Made by a program: the position numbers and the translations under genes. A stretch of DNA of 64,000 nt from Planctomycetota bacterium (lineage in GTDB: Bacteria; Planctomycetota; Planctomycetia; Planctomycetales; Planctomycetaceae): positions 176,073 through 240,072 of the forward strand of contig JAEZFD010000062.1 in assembly GCA_023417655.1 (NCBI GenBank), written 5' to 3'. Below, piece by piece: positions 1 to 8,336 of the stretch (its first letter is position 1; the number at the start of each line of letters is the position of its first letter). The notes beneath the pieces were generated by a model that did no database searches, had not been told where the DNA came from, and worked only from the letters and a program-made list of their open reading frames with translations.

Positions 1-1311
1 GTGTTGGATGGCCTGACTGGACCGCAGTTGGGGGCAATGAATCTGGCAGGTGTCCTTCCCTGGATTCACTGGAGAGGACTGCTCATTTTCGGTTTGCTCG
101 CGGTGGGAAATGTCTTCTGTTACGCGTGTCCGTTTACGCTGCCTCGGCGACTCATCGGAAGCTGGCTGCCGCAGGGGTTCGCATGGCCTCGCTGGCTGAA
201 AGGGAAGTGGATCGCCTTCGCTTTGATGGTCCTGTTTCTCTGGACATACGAGGCCGGTTCTCTCTGGGATCGACCCTGGGTAACAGCATGGATCGTGATC
301 GCGTACTTCGGGATGGCATTTCTGGTTGATAGCTTGTTTCGGGCGGGAACGTTCTGCAAATACGTTTGCCCGATCGGTCAGTTCAACTTTGTGCAGTCAA
401 TGATTTCGCCGCTGGAGGTACGTGTCGTTGATTCAAATGTCTGCGTGACATGCACGACCCATGATTGTATTCGAGGCAATGCGAAAGCCCCGGGATGTGA
501 ACTCGAACTCTTTCAACCGCATAAACGAGGCAACACAGACTGCACGTTTTGTCTCGACTGTGTGCAGGCGTGCCCCCGACAGAATGTGGGAATTCTTTCG
601 AAGCCGCCGGGGCAGGAACTCTGGGAAGATCGCTGGCGGTCAGGAATTGGACGAATCAGCGAACGTCCGGACTTGGCAGCACTCGTCTTGTTACTGACGT
701 TTGGAGCCTTTGCGAACGCCGCCGGTATGGTGGAGCCAATCGTCGTCTGGCAAGACGCATGGAGCCGCGAACTTGGGCAATCGTCGCACCTGCTGATGTC
801 GAGTCTGTTTTATCTTCTGACCTTGTTTGTCATTCCTGCTGTTCTGGTCAGCGTGGCGACGTCTGTCAGCTTGGGCGGAAATCCGTTCAGTCAGGCCGGA
901 CGCGAAACCGCGACACGGTTTGCCTATGCGTTCGTTCCTATCGGGTTCGCGATGTGGCTGGCCCATTACAGTTTTCACTTTCTGACGAGCAGTGAAACCA
1001 TCATCCCTGTGACGCAGCGTTTTGTTCACGATCTGGGGATGAATGTCCTCGGAGACCCGCGTTGGGCCTGTGCATGCTGTCGGCCTGTCACGAACTGGTT
1101 GATCCAGTTTGAGATTCTGGCGATGGACATCGGATTCCTTGGATCGATGTATGCCGCCTGGCGGATCTCGACGTTGCAGGCGACACCGCATCGATCAGCG
1201 TGGAGAATCTTTGCGCCTTGGGGAATGATTTTGCTGACCCTGTTCGTGGTTGGGGTCTGGATCTTCTTCCAGCCGATGCAAATGCGCGGAACTCTGCCGG
1301 GAGCCGGTTAG
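1..1311 (+). CDS. Polytopic membrane [4Fe-4S] protein, NapH/NosR/CcoG-like (5' end may be cut by window)
   Basis: The reading frame is open from base 1, so the first GTG may be internal and the gene may begin upstream. The 436 residues seen have several hydrophobic helices, and between them lie four cysteine groups: C-x2-C-P near residues 40-44, C-x3-C-P near 119-124, a C-x2-C-x4-C...C set at 148-166, and a classical C-x2-C-x2-C-x3-C-P ferredoxin motif at 181-192. This arrangement is typical of membrane electron-transfer ferredoxins such as NapH, CcoG and the C-terminal part of NosR, which pass electrons between quinol and periplasmic redox proteins. Two further cysteines sit in a C-A-C-C motif near residue 358. 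The stop overlaps the start of the next gene, so the two are translationally coupled. The substrate is unknown because the partner genes lie outside the window. Confidence 0.75.
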   Translation: MLDGLTGPQLGAMNLAGVLPWIHWRGLLIFGLLAVGNVFCYACPFTLPRRLIGSWLPQGFAWPRWLKGKWIAFALMVLFLWTYEAGSLWDRPWVTAWIVIAYFGMAFLVDSLFRAGTFCKYVCPIGQFNFVQSMISPLEVRVVDSNVCVTCTTHDCIRGNAKAPGCELELFQPHKRGNTDCTFCLDCVQACPRQNVGILSKPPGQELWEDRWRSGIGRISERPDLAALVLLLTFGAFANAAGMVEPIVVWQDAWSRELGQSSHLLMSSLFYLLTLFVIPAVLVSVATSVSLGGNPFSQAGRETATRFAYAFVPIGFAMWLAHYSFHFLTSSETIIPVTQRFVHDLGMNVLGDPRWACACCRPVTNWLIQFEILAMDIGFLGSMYAAWRISTLQATPHRSAWRIFAPWGMILLTLFVVGVWIFFQPMQMRGTLPGAG

Positions 1312-1841
1312 TGCGCAAGCTGAAAATGATCCTGCTGGTCGCAGGCATGCTCTGTCCGACCACCCAGAATGTGAACGCGGACGGCGGGACCATCCGCCTC
1401 AGGGAGCAACGAGAGGGTCTTCAGGTCACCGTGTTTACTTCGCCTGTCCCGCTACGGGCCGGTCGGGTCGACGTCAGCGTGCTGGTGCAGGATAAATCCG
1501 GGAATGCAATCACCCCCGATGTGAGGATTGTCGCTCGCCCAGTGTCGGGAGCGGGGCCGGTTGTGAGAGTCCCGGCGACTCAGGCGAGTGCGACCAATCA
1601 GCTTTTACAGGCGGCGAAGTTCACTCTGCCGGAAGCCGGGACGTGGTCGTTTGAAGTGCTGGTCAAATCGACAGATGAAACCGAAGATCGCTTTGTTTTT
1701 GAGGCCGAAGTCGCACCTGCTCTGGAGCGGTGGATCACTTTCTGGCCTTGGTTCAGCTGGCCGCTGCTGGCGATCTATCTTTTTGGAAAGCAGCAACAGT
1801 CAGTGCGTCGCACGGCAAAAGTGAGCGGGATTTCGAGCTGA
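1311..1841 (+). CDS. Small exported protein with C-terminal membrane anchor, FixH/YtkA-like (weak)
   Basis: The GTG at 1311 shares bases with the upstream TAG (TAGTG overlap), giving a 176-residue protein; an ATG at 1326 is the alternative start. The N-terminus is a signal peptide or uncleaved anchor (basic residues, then LLVAGMLCP). The middle looks like a beta-sandwich domain (repeated V-x-V and G-x-W-x-F/V strands), and a Trp-rich membrane helix lies near residues 143-163, followed by a basic tail. Topology and size resemble FixH/YtkA-type proteins often found beside CcoG-like ferredoxins, but sequence similarity is too weak for a firm name. Translational coupling to the [4Fe-4S] protein suggests that the two work in one membrane redox or metal-handling assembly. 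Confidence 0.6.
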   Translation: MRKLKMILLVAGMLCPTTQNVNADGGTIRLREQREGLQVTVFTSPVPLRAGRVDVSVLVQDKSGNAITPDVRIVARPVSGAGPVVRVPATQASATNQLLQAAKFTLPEAGTWSFEVLVKSTDETEDRFVFEAEVAPALERWITFWPWFSWPLLAIYLFGKQQQSVRRTAKVSGISS

Positions 1842-1843
1842 GG

Positions 1844-1951
1844 AAATTCAAAATTCGAATGATCAAATTCGAAACGAATTCAGGGACCTCGATCCGGCAA
1901 AGCTGGCACTGGATCTGATGTTTCGAATTTGAGATTTTCAATTTTGGATTT
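1844..1951. repeat. AT-rich 32-bp imperfect inverted repeat
   Basis: The left arm (1844-1875) and the right arm (1920-1951) are reverse complements at about 26 of 32 positions. The inner 12-13 bases of each arm (CAAATTCGAAAC on the left) match perfectly. A 44-nt GC-richer spacer separates the arms. The element sits between two convergent genes, and the minus-strand lipoprotein stop lies in the right arm. It could act as a bidirectional terminator or be a small palindromic dispersed element. I found no second full copy in this window. Confidence 0.6.
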
Positions 1952-2645
1952 AATTCGCCCAGCCGATCATGTCGCCGGAGAACCGTTCGTAGAACAGGAA
2001 CCCGATACGCTCGCTTAGACGAGACATGTATTCCTTCTGGAAGTCATTGAGTGACTGATCGAAGGACTGTCGGGGGACCTTGGTCGGGAACCGGAAATCG
2101 AGTTCCTTGGTGAAGATTCGTTCGCCATCGCCGTTCCCTTCCGGGTCCATCTCAACGACGTGAACATAGGCTTCCGTCGAACCACGATATAAAGTGGTGC
2201 TGGTGCCTTCGTGAAGAGAAAACGACGCCAGCTCGATCTCAATGACGTAGGTCGCATTGAACGCCTTGCCGATTTCGGATGCTTTTTCCCAATCTGGATG
2301 AGCATCGGTCCAGGCTCTCACATAGTCCGGGTGAATCATCGTGATGTGATTCTGCCCCAGCCGATACGAGACAGCTGTTGCCAGTTGGTCATCAATCTGG
2401 GGGAACTTCCACTGAACTTCTTTGGGGGCATAACAGACAACGGCGACCGTTGTCTTCGGGGCTGTCATCGATTTTCCGGTTTCGAGATCGAAGTCCGGCT
2501 CAATCGTTGGGGGGCCGTGAAGCAGATAACTGAGAATCACGAACTGCGCACATCCTGAAGTTCCCAGTACGGAAACTCCCATCACAGACCAGATTCCCAG
2601 AAGGAACAGGCTGCGTCGAATTCGGCAGAGATGGGAAGCAAACAT
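1950..2645 (-). CDS. Putative lipoprotein, paralogue of the next gene
   Basis: 231 residues with a basic N-terminus, a hydrophobic stretch and a lipobox (L-G-T-S-G-C, about residues 27-32), so an exported lipid-anchored protein is expected. The mature part has a mixed alpha/beta pattern and ends in a conserved-looking C-terminal block (RGSTEAYVHVVE..., F-x-F-P-T...SF...F...ERIGFLFYERF). The same order of motifs appears in the neighbouring lipoprotein (R-G-Y-A-T-G-R-I..., YPTTYP, ...DALGASFYD), so the two are probably tandem duplicates. I do not recognise a characterised family. It may be co-transcribed with the upstream paralogue across a 146-bp gap. Possible roles are envelope assembly or stress sensing; neither is shown by the sequence. 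Confidence 0.7.
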   Translation of the reverse strand: MFASHLCRIRRSLFLLGIWSVMGVSVLGTSGCAQFVILSYLLHGPPTIEPDFDLETGKSMTAPKTTVAVVCYAPKEVQWKFPQIDDQLATAVSYRLGQNHITMIHPDYVRAWTDAHPDWEKASEIGKAFNATYVIEIELASFSLHEGTSTTLYRGSTEAYVHVVEMDPEGNGDGERIFTKELDFRFPTKVPRQSFDQSLNDFQKEYMSRLSERIGFLFYERFSGDMIGWAN

Positions 2646-2791
2646 ATCAGGCGTCCGATGAGCGTGATAAACGAGATCGAGGAGTCCCTCTCACCGGGTT
2701 CGGATTCACGACGGGTCGTGATCTGATATTGAACTCGGTTCAGGGGGGCAGGAACTGATCAGACAGCTCGGAATAACATTCAGTCGGCGTA

Positions 2792-3541
2792 TCAGTTGGC
2801 GTAGAGGTCACTTCGGTTTACGTCGTAAAACGAAGCGCCCAAGGCGTCTGCAATGTGATCAATGAACCGGCGAACAAAGACGTTCTGCGGGGTCTGATCG
2901 ACCGCAACCGGATACGTTGTCGGGTACGTTGCATGGAACCGCTGGTCGAAAACCTGCACGGTGTGGCGATTGGTTTCTTTATCCCGCACCTCAAATCCGA
3001 CGATTCGACCTGTCGCATAACCGCGATAGAAGTTTGGGCTCGACTCTTCCTTGTAGCGGAATTGTTCGACGGTAATGTGAAACACCAGGTCCAGTTCGGA
3101 AATGTCTTCGGCCAATGCCTTAGGATCGAAGTTTCCGCCGAGCCGGTCGAATGTTTTGGCTGCGACGTCTGGATGGAGCACTGCCAGCTTGTGACGCTTC
3201 ATCCGCCGCATCAATTCTTCTTCCACATCCGAAGTCAGCGTGTTGTAGACCTCGCTGACGGTCGACGGTGCGGTGACGTGAATCAGAATTTTCTTCTGCT
3301 CTTTTTTGAGCGAAACTCCGGTCGCTACTTCATAGCCTGACTGCTGCATGGGATCACCCATCAGCACCTTGCTGACCATGACCATGGTGTTAATGCAGCC
3401 TGACTGGAACAGCAGCACTGCCAGCAGGAGAAGGCCCCCGGAACAGCGAATCAGTCCGAATTTCGTGACACGCGAGCACCAGGAGTTGCCGAGGACCGGC
3501 GCGGGTCTCCGCAGATCCGTTGGTGAGCAGCTCTGTTTCAT
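2792..3541 (-). CDS. Putative lipoprotein, paralogue of the previous gene
   Basis: 249 residues from the ATG at 3541, which has an AAGGA ribosome-binding site about 7 bases upstream; an 18-residue longer reading frame is possible but lacks that support. The N-terminus carries a hydrophobic stretch ending in a lipobox (L-F-Q-S-G-C). The mature protein contains 'ILIHVTAPSTV', a basic helical segment (EEELMRRMKRHKLAVLHPD) and a C-terminal block resembling that of the adjacent lipoprotein. Both describe a small surface or periplasmic lipoprotein of unknown function that I would expect to be planctomycete-specific. In both, the motif 'HPD' follows a predicted nucleotide-like beta-alpha unit, but I see no catalytic signature. 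Confidence 0.7.
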   Translation of the reverse strand: MKQSCSPTDLRRPAPVLGNSWCSRVTKFGLIRCSGGLLLLAVLLFQSGCINTMVMVSKVLMGDPMQQSGYEVATGVSLKKEQKKILIHVTAPSTVSEVYNTLTSDVEEELMRRMKRHKLAVLHPDVAAKTFDRLGGNFDPKALAEDISELDLVFHITVEQFRYKEESSPNFYRGYATGRIVGFEVRDKETNRHTVQVFDQRFHATYPTTYPVAVDQTPQNVFVRRFIDHIADALGASFYDVNRSDLYAN

Positions 3542-3655
3542 CTGTGGTCCTTCACGTGGAATCAGGCGTCCTGCCTCTTTTCGCCCTCGGGGCACTGGTC
3601 GTGAGATCAGTTCAGGCGAAGCAAACTCCGTGGTTGTGTCTCGTTGGTGATGTGA

Positions 3656-4132
3656 TCAGGATGACAGAAAGGCCCTCACTCCCCATTGCATTGCGGCAAT
3701 CGAAGTGAGGATGACAAGACCGATCAGGACGACTCTCGATGGGGAGCTAATTCCCCAGGCCTTTCCCAGATAACTGCTGACGCAGCACCACGGAACCGCC
3801 AGGCCGCATATGACTGCCAGTGTGAATGCGGCCGCATTGGCTTGCAGTGCCTGAATCCAGTTCCCTCTGACAAAGAAGGAAAAACTGGTAGTGGCTCCAC
3901 AGCTCGGGCAGGGCATCCCAAAGACGGCTGCAAAACCGCAAGGAGGCAACCCGAGTTGCTGATGCGTTCCGAATCCACGAGGATCTGGAGTCAGAAATCC
4001 GGCGAGTCCGAAACCGGCGAGAAGTCCAAGACTGACAACGATCAGCAGAATCCTCTGCCAGCGTGCCAGTGGAACTCCCGCAGGAATGCGAAAGGCCAAC
4101 TTCGATATCGGGGCGTTCCCCGGGGAATTCAT
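3656..4132 (-). CDS. DUF2752 family membrane protein
   Basis: 158 residues from the ATG at 4132, preceded by an AAGGG ribosome-binding site 7 bases away; an upstream ATG at 4201 would add 23 residues without such a site. The diagnostic DUF2752 motif is present near residues 63-82: P-P-C-G-F, then G-x-P-C-P-S-C-G-A-T-T. It is followed by the usual 'G...AL.AN..AF' helix. Three hydrophobic helices are visible (about residues 28-47, 96-115 and 130-148). Members are small inner-membrane proteins of unknown function common in Planctomycetes and Bacteroidetes. The four cysteines in the motif suggest a metal site or disulfide pair, but that is inference. Confidence 0.85.
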   Translation of the reverse strand: MNSPGNAPISKLAFRIPAGVPLARWQRILLIVVSLGLLAGFGLAGFLTPDPRGFGTHQQLGLPPCGFAAVFGMPCPSCGATTSFSFFVRGNWIQALQANAAAFTLAVICGLAVPWCCVSSYLGKAWGISSPSRVVLIGLVILTSIAAMQWGVRAFLSS

Positions 4133-4274
4133 GATGGCCCTTTCTAGCTCAAACCTGAGGAATTCGGACCCGCTGTTTATGGTTTTCAGGAAATCGATCA
4201 CTTCACCGGCACCGATTGCCGATTACTGCTGAATTTCGCGGTGGTCTCCCGCCGGTCTCATATCTGTTGAAAGC

Positions 4275-6824
4275 ATGATGTCCCTGTCGCCCCTTCCGAT
4301 TGACGATGTACTGCCGGAGCTGATTGAGAAACTGCGAGGTTCAGGCGCTTTGGTGTTGCAGGCTCCGACTGGGGCGGGAAAGACCACGCGCGTTCCCCCG
4401 GCCATTCTGGATTCAGGACTCGCTGGTTCCGGTCAGATCGTGATGCTCGAACCTCGGCGGGTCGCCGCGCGGGCGTCTGCAGCACGCATGGCGGTCGAGC
4501 GAAAGGTTCGTCTCGGGCAGGAAGTGGGCTATCAGGTCCGTTTCGATTCGCGGCAGAGTCGGGACACCCGAATTCTGGTCGTGACAGAAGGAATTCTGCT
4601 CCGGAAACTCCAGATGGATCCATTTCTGGAAGGAATCGGGGCCATCGTGTTCGATGAATTCCATGAACGGAATTTGAACAGTGATCTGGCGCTGGGGATG
4701 GTTGCCCGCATTCAACGGGAGATTCGTCCAGATCTGAAACTGGTCGTGATGTCGGCCACTCTGGACCCGACCCCCATCTCACATTATCTCGATGGGTGTC
4801 CCATCATCTCCAGTCAGGGGCGAACTTACCCGGTCACGGTAGAATACCTGAAGCAACGCGACCGACGGTCACCGGTCGAACTTGCAGCGTTCGGGGTCGA
4901 ACAGGTTTTTCAGAAGACCGACGGACATGTACTCGTCTTTCTCCCCGGTGTGGGGGAGATTCAACGAACGGCCCGGGAACTGGAGACGTTTGCTCAGCGA
5001 CAAGGCGTGCGTATCTGGCCGTTGTATGGAGATCTTTCTCCGGAGGAGCAGGATCATGTTCTCGCTCCTTCTTCCCAACGCAAAATCGTCCTGGCCACGA
5101 ACGTCGCGGAAACGTCGATCACGATCGACGGAGTTACGGCCGTGGTCGACACTGGCGTTGCCCGAGTCCTTCGATTCGATCCGCTGGTTGGACTGGATCG
5201 ACTCGAAATCGAGCCGATTTCACAGGCATCCGCTGATCAACGGGCAGGGCGAGCCGGTCGAACCGCACCGGGCATCTGTCTGCGTCTGTGGGAAGAGACG
5301 TCGCATCGTCATCGACCGGAACAGACGGAACCTGAGATTCGTCGGGTCGACTTGGCCGGCCCGATTCTGCAGCTCAAGAGTTGGGGAGAGAAGGATGCAC
5401 TCGCCTTCCCGTGGTTTGAATCCCCACGACCGGAGACCGTGGCGCAGGCGGAACTCCTGCTGAAGCGGCTTGGGGCCACTGACGACGACGGGCGCCTGAC
5501 GGAACTCGGACAACAGATGTCCCAGTTGCCGAGCCATCCGCGCATCGCCCGTCTGCTGCTCGCAGGTCAGCAGCTGGGTGTTGTACGACGAGCGGCTTGG
5601 CTGGCCGCGTTGCTGGAGGAGCGTGATCCATTCATGCGTCCCCGGCCGGGGACATCTCATCGGCCGCCGACGATGACGGTGTCTCACCACTCGCAATCCG
5701 ACACGCTGGACCGGCTCGCAGCGCTCGAAGAGGCGGAACGACAGGGCACTGTGGACTTTCCCTGGGGAACTCTGCATCGAGGTTCAGCGGCTCATCTCGC
5801 TCGTGTGAGAGATCACCTGCTGCGCGACCTGCGGGCGATGGAACTTCCTGAGCACGGGTCGGAAGGGGACTCTTCAGACGCATTCGAGCGGCTTCTGCAG
5901 GCGTTGATTCTGGCGTTCCCTGATCGGGTTGCGAAACGGCGCTCTTTAGGGAGTGACAAAGGCGTCATGGTCGGCGGGCGTGGAGTGAAACTCGCGCCGC
6001 AATCCACTGTGCGACAAGGCGAACTCTTTCTTTGCACGGATGTCGACGCCGGTCAGACCGACGCGCTGGTCCGGCAGGCTTCGATGATTCAACCGGAGTG
6101 GTTGCCTGAGCGATCCCTGCGAAACCAGACGGATTTGTTTTTCCATCCGACGCAGAAACAGGTGGTTGCACGGCAACGGCACTATTTCGAAGATCTGATT
6201 CTCTCTGAATCTCCCTGTGCATTGCCGAATGATGACTCTCCCGCGGAGGTCCTGTTCCGCGAGGCCCAGCGGGAATGGAATCAAGTCTTTCCTGCGGACA
6301 ACGAGGAGGTCGCCAACTTCCTCTCCCGAATCCGGTGTCTGAAAGAATGGATGCCGGAGGCTGAACTGCCTGCCTGTGAGACGGCCGATCTGCAACAGGT
6401 CCTGGAGAATCTCTGCACCCGGCATCGGTCCTTCGCGGAACTCCGTCGCGCCGACTGGCTCAATGAACTTCACAACCTGTTGAGCTGGCCGCAGCGGCAA
6501 CTCCTCGAGAAAGAGGCCCCTGAAAAAATTGTCGTCCCGAGCGGCAGTGCGATTCGACTGCAGTATGAACCGGGTCGGCCGCCTGTGCTGGCAGTGCGAA
6601 TTCAGGAAGTCTTCGGGATGGCGGATTCGCCGCGGGTCGCTGGAGGTCGAATCAAGGTGTTGTTGCATCTCTTAGGACCAAATCGGCAACCGCAGCAGGT
6701 TACCGATGATCTCGCCAGTTTCTGGAAGAACACTTACACGATGGTCCGGAAGGAACTCGCCCGACGTTACCCCAAGCATCCGTGGCCGGAAGATCCATTG
6801 GCCGCCAAAGCGATTCGGAAATAA
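4275..6824 (+). CDS. hrpB: ATP-dependent RNA helicase HrpB
   Basis: 849 residues, normal length for HrpB-type DEAH-family helicases. Visible motifs in order: Walker A A-P-T-G-A-G-K-T-T (30-38), L-E-P-R-R (motif Ia, about 58), D-E-F-H (motif II, about 126-129), S-A-T (motif III, about 160), the L-A-T-N-V-A-E-T-S-I-T-I-D motif of RecA domain 2, and Q-R-A-G-R-A-G-R (motif VI, about 323). The C-terminal half holds the helicase-associated and HrpB-specific domains, ending in 'VRKELARRYPKHPWPEDP', a tail typical of HrpB. It acts on RNA using NTP hydrolysis; its physiological substrate is poorly defined in most bacteria. Tandem ATGs at 4275 and 4278 are both possible starts. It is a single-gene unit between convergent neighbours. 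Confidence 0.95.
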   Translation: MMSLSPLPIDDVLPELIEKLRGSGALVLQAPTGAGKTTRVPPAILDSGLAGSGQIVMLEPRRVAARASAARMAVERKVRLGQEVGYQVRFDSRQSRDTRILVVTEGILLRKLQMDPFLEGIGAIVFDEFHERNLNSDLALGMVARIQREIRPDLKLVVMSATLDPTPISHYLDGCPIISSQGRTYPVTVEYLKQRDRRSPVELAAFGVEQVFQKTDGHVLVFLPGVGEIQRTARELETFAQRQGVRIWPLYGDLSPEEQDHVLAPSSQRKIVLATNVAETSITIDGVTAVVDTGVARVLRFDPLVGLDRLEIEPISQASADQRAGRAGRTAPGICLRLWEETSHRHRPEQTEPEIRRVDLAGPILQLKSWGEKDALAFPWFESPRPETVAQAELLLKRLGATDDDGRLTELGQQMSQLPSHPRIARLLLAGQQLGVVRRAAWLAALLEERDPFMRPRPGTSHRPPTMTVSHHSQSDTLDRLAALEEAERQGTVDFPWGTLHRGSAAHLARVRDHLLRDLRAMELPEHGSEGDSSDAFERLLQALILAFPDRVAKRRSLGSDKGVMVGGRGVKLAPQSTVRQGELFLCTDVDAGQTDALVRQASMIQPEWLPERSLRNQTDLFFHPTQKQVVARQRHYFEDLILSESPCALPNDDSPAEVLFREAQREWNQVFPADNEEVANFLSRIRCLKEWMPEAELPACETADLQQVLENLCTRHRSFAELRRADWLNELHNLLSWPQRQLLEKEAPEKIVVPSGSAIRLQYEPGRPPVLAVRIQEVFGMADSPRVAGGRIKVLLHLLGPNRQPQQVTDDLASFWKNTYTMVRKELARRYPKHPWPEDPLAAKAIRK

Positions 6825-6828
6825 AAAC

Positions 6829-6862
6829 GGACAGGCCCCGTTCGAGTGAACAGGACCTGTCC
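6829..6862 (-). terminator. Intrinsic terminator for the Cys-rich gene (also between convergent genes)
   Basis: A 15-bp stem with two mismatches (GGACAGGCCCCGTTC against GAACAGGACCTGTCC) and a 4-nt loop. Read on the minus strand it is followed by GTTTTTAT, a short U-tract, so it best terminates the gene ending at 6907. It also lies just after the hrpB stop and may block read-through in both directions. Confidence 0.75.
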
Positions 6863-6906
6863 TGAAAGTTCAGTCAATTCTCAGCCGAATGGATCGGCCA
6901 GACGAA

Positions 6907-7329
6907 CTATTTACAGCAAACGGCGCCTTCGGTGCAGCATGGGAGCTGAGCGACGCAGCACTCGGCTGTTGCACTGCAGCAGCCTTCCTGCACGTCGCAG
7001 CAAGCCGCTTTGACCTGGCAGCAGGCTCCGGCTGCAGCACTCGCCATCTTGAAGACGGCGGACTTCTTCAGATCGAGTAAAGTCGTTGCTGCAGCAGTCG
7101 CTTCACAGCAGGCAGCGCCGGGAACACAGCATTCCGCGCCGGGTGTGCAACAGCTTGGCGTGACGCAACATTCAGCGCCCGGTACGCAACAGGCGGCGCC
7201 GGGAACACAACAGGATGGACTTGCGACCGAATTGACCGTTGAAGTCTTGGCTGTCGCCGTTTGCACGGCCAGAACAAGCAGAGCAAGACACAATCCGGAG
7301 ACAAACAGAGCAGCGATTTTCTTCGACAT
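6907..7329 (-). CDS. Secreted Cys-Cys heptad-repeat protein
   Basis: 140 residues. A signal peptide (MSKK then a hydrophobic run ending near A-T-A-K) is followed by two blocks of Cys-Cys pairs. Block 1 has six pairs, mostly of the form C-C-V-P-G-A-A/E and spaced about seven residues apart. A cysteine-free linker of about 26 residues follows (LLDLKKSAVFKMASAAAG), then block 2 has six more pairs with exact seven-residue spacing, ending in C-C-K. That is 24 cysteines in the mature protein, with no other recognisable domain. The regular period suggests either a metal-thiolate protein or a disulfide-cross-linked structural protein; planctomycete walls have been described as proteinaceous and cystine-rich, which fits the second idea. 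A second secreted Cys-rich gene follows upstream on the same strand. No family name can be assigned. Confidence 0.8.
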   Translation of the reverse strand: MSKKIAALFVSGLCLALLVLAVQTATAKTSTVNSVASPSCCVPGAACCVPGAECCVTPSCCTPGAECCVPGAACCEATAAATTLLDLKKSAVFKMASAAAGACCQVKAACCDVQEGCCSATAECCVAQLPCCTEGAVCCK

Positions 7330-7482
7330 GGATTAATTCCCAATCAAATGGTTCTCGATGTGCAAAACGAAAAACAGAATTCGTTCTGCGGTTGACCTGA
7401 ACCGGCATCACGCGCGGACAGGGGCTCTCTAACGTGACGGCGAGGTGCGCCAACACGGTCACAGGAGCGCAGTGACAGGAGC

Positions 7483-7941
7483 TCAGAGAACCTTGGGAGG
7501 CGGAACCGCAGGAAGATCGCAGCGAGACAGTTGCTGATCATCCGCAAACATCAAAGCAGATTGCGGGGAGAAGGAAAAACTGTTCGTCCCGGCAGCGACA
7601 TACAGAACGGGGCTGCCGATCGACTTGCAACAACTCTGGGTGGAGCAGGGACAGTTCTCTCCGCCACAGCCAGATTCGAATTTCGAGTCGGCCGGTGAGG
7701 AAGCTGCCGCAGCAACGGAAGGTGCTTCCACATTCGGGTGGCAGCATTGAGGCAGAGTTGCTTTCGCAGAGTGGTCTCCGCTGCAGCAGCAAGCGGAATC
7801 TGGCGTCGAGCAGCAGCCTGCAGCAGAGGGTGCCTGCCGAGGAGATGCATTTGCCTCACAGCAGGATCCGGCGCTGGATTTTCCAGCAGGTCCGGCCATC
7901 AGCAAGGTGAGGCACAGGAGGTGATGCATCAACCACTTCAT
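7483..7941 (-). CDS. Secreted cysteine-rich protein
   Basis: 152 residues, signal peptide at the N-terminus (MKWLMHHLLCLTLLMAGPAG). The first two thirds contain many cysteines in C-C, C-C-C, C-G-G-E-N-C-P-C and C-C-H-P patterns without the exact seven-residue period of its neighbour. The C-terminal third is nearly cysteine-free, with a predicted beta-strand region (VLYVAAGTNSFSFSPQSALMF) and a Pro-rich end (AVPPPKVL). It lies 153 bp upstream of the heptad-repeat gene on the same strand, so the two could share a transcript. Histidines next to cysteine pairs make metal binding plausible. No known family recognised. Confidence 0.7.
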   Translation of the reverse strand: MKWLMHHLLCLTLLMAGPAGKSSAGSCCEANASPRQAPSAAGCCSTPDSACCCSGDHSAKATLPQCCHPNVEAPSVAAAASSPADSKFESGCGGENCPCSTQSCCKSIGSPVLYVAAGTNSFSFSPQSALMFADDQQLSRCDLPAVPPPKVL

Positions 7942-8336
7942 GCCATGATTGTACGGCTCGTCTCATGCCCAATACAAGAGGGATTCGCGTTAGCTCAGTT
8001 GTTCGAGGTTCTGAGTGTGGGGCATGGGAAAACCGGAGTGACGGTGATTTCAATGGACAAGACATCTGTCACCTTGCCATCGAAACCCGCGATTCAGGGG
8101 GCATTCAGAATTAGCTGAGTACTGATGCTTGCAGTCAACCAGGTGATTCCTGCGAACCGGTCTCCGTCCAATTGACTCTGTCTCTGCGACTGGATAATCT
8201 GCGGCGAGTTTGAGTGCTCCTGCCTTGTGTGGGATCGATCAAATTTGCCGATTCCGATCGGTGTGCACGAACTCAGGAATTTGACGGATTTGATCAAAGT
8301 CCTGTGCCGTGAGATCCGATTCTTAATGGCATCGAA
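7942..8336. other. Intergenic region, divergent between Cys-rich gene and tRNA-Cys
   Basis: 395 bases without a supportable gene. The only structure I see is a spaced inverted repeat, GATCAAAT at 8237-8244 with ATTTGATC at 8288-8295, 40-100 bases upstream of the tRNA. It presumably holds the promoters of both flanking units; I cannot identify convincing -35/-10 pairs. Confidence 0.5.

Noticed and set aside
5946..6668. 240-codon minus-strand frame inside hrpB
   Set aside because: Overlaps a full set of helicase motifs on the other strand; no protein features of its own.
8204..8336. Promoter TTGACG (8281-8286) for tRNA-Cys
   Set aside because: No matching -10 hexamer at 16-18 bases; spacing does not support it.
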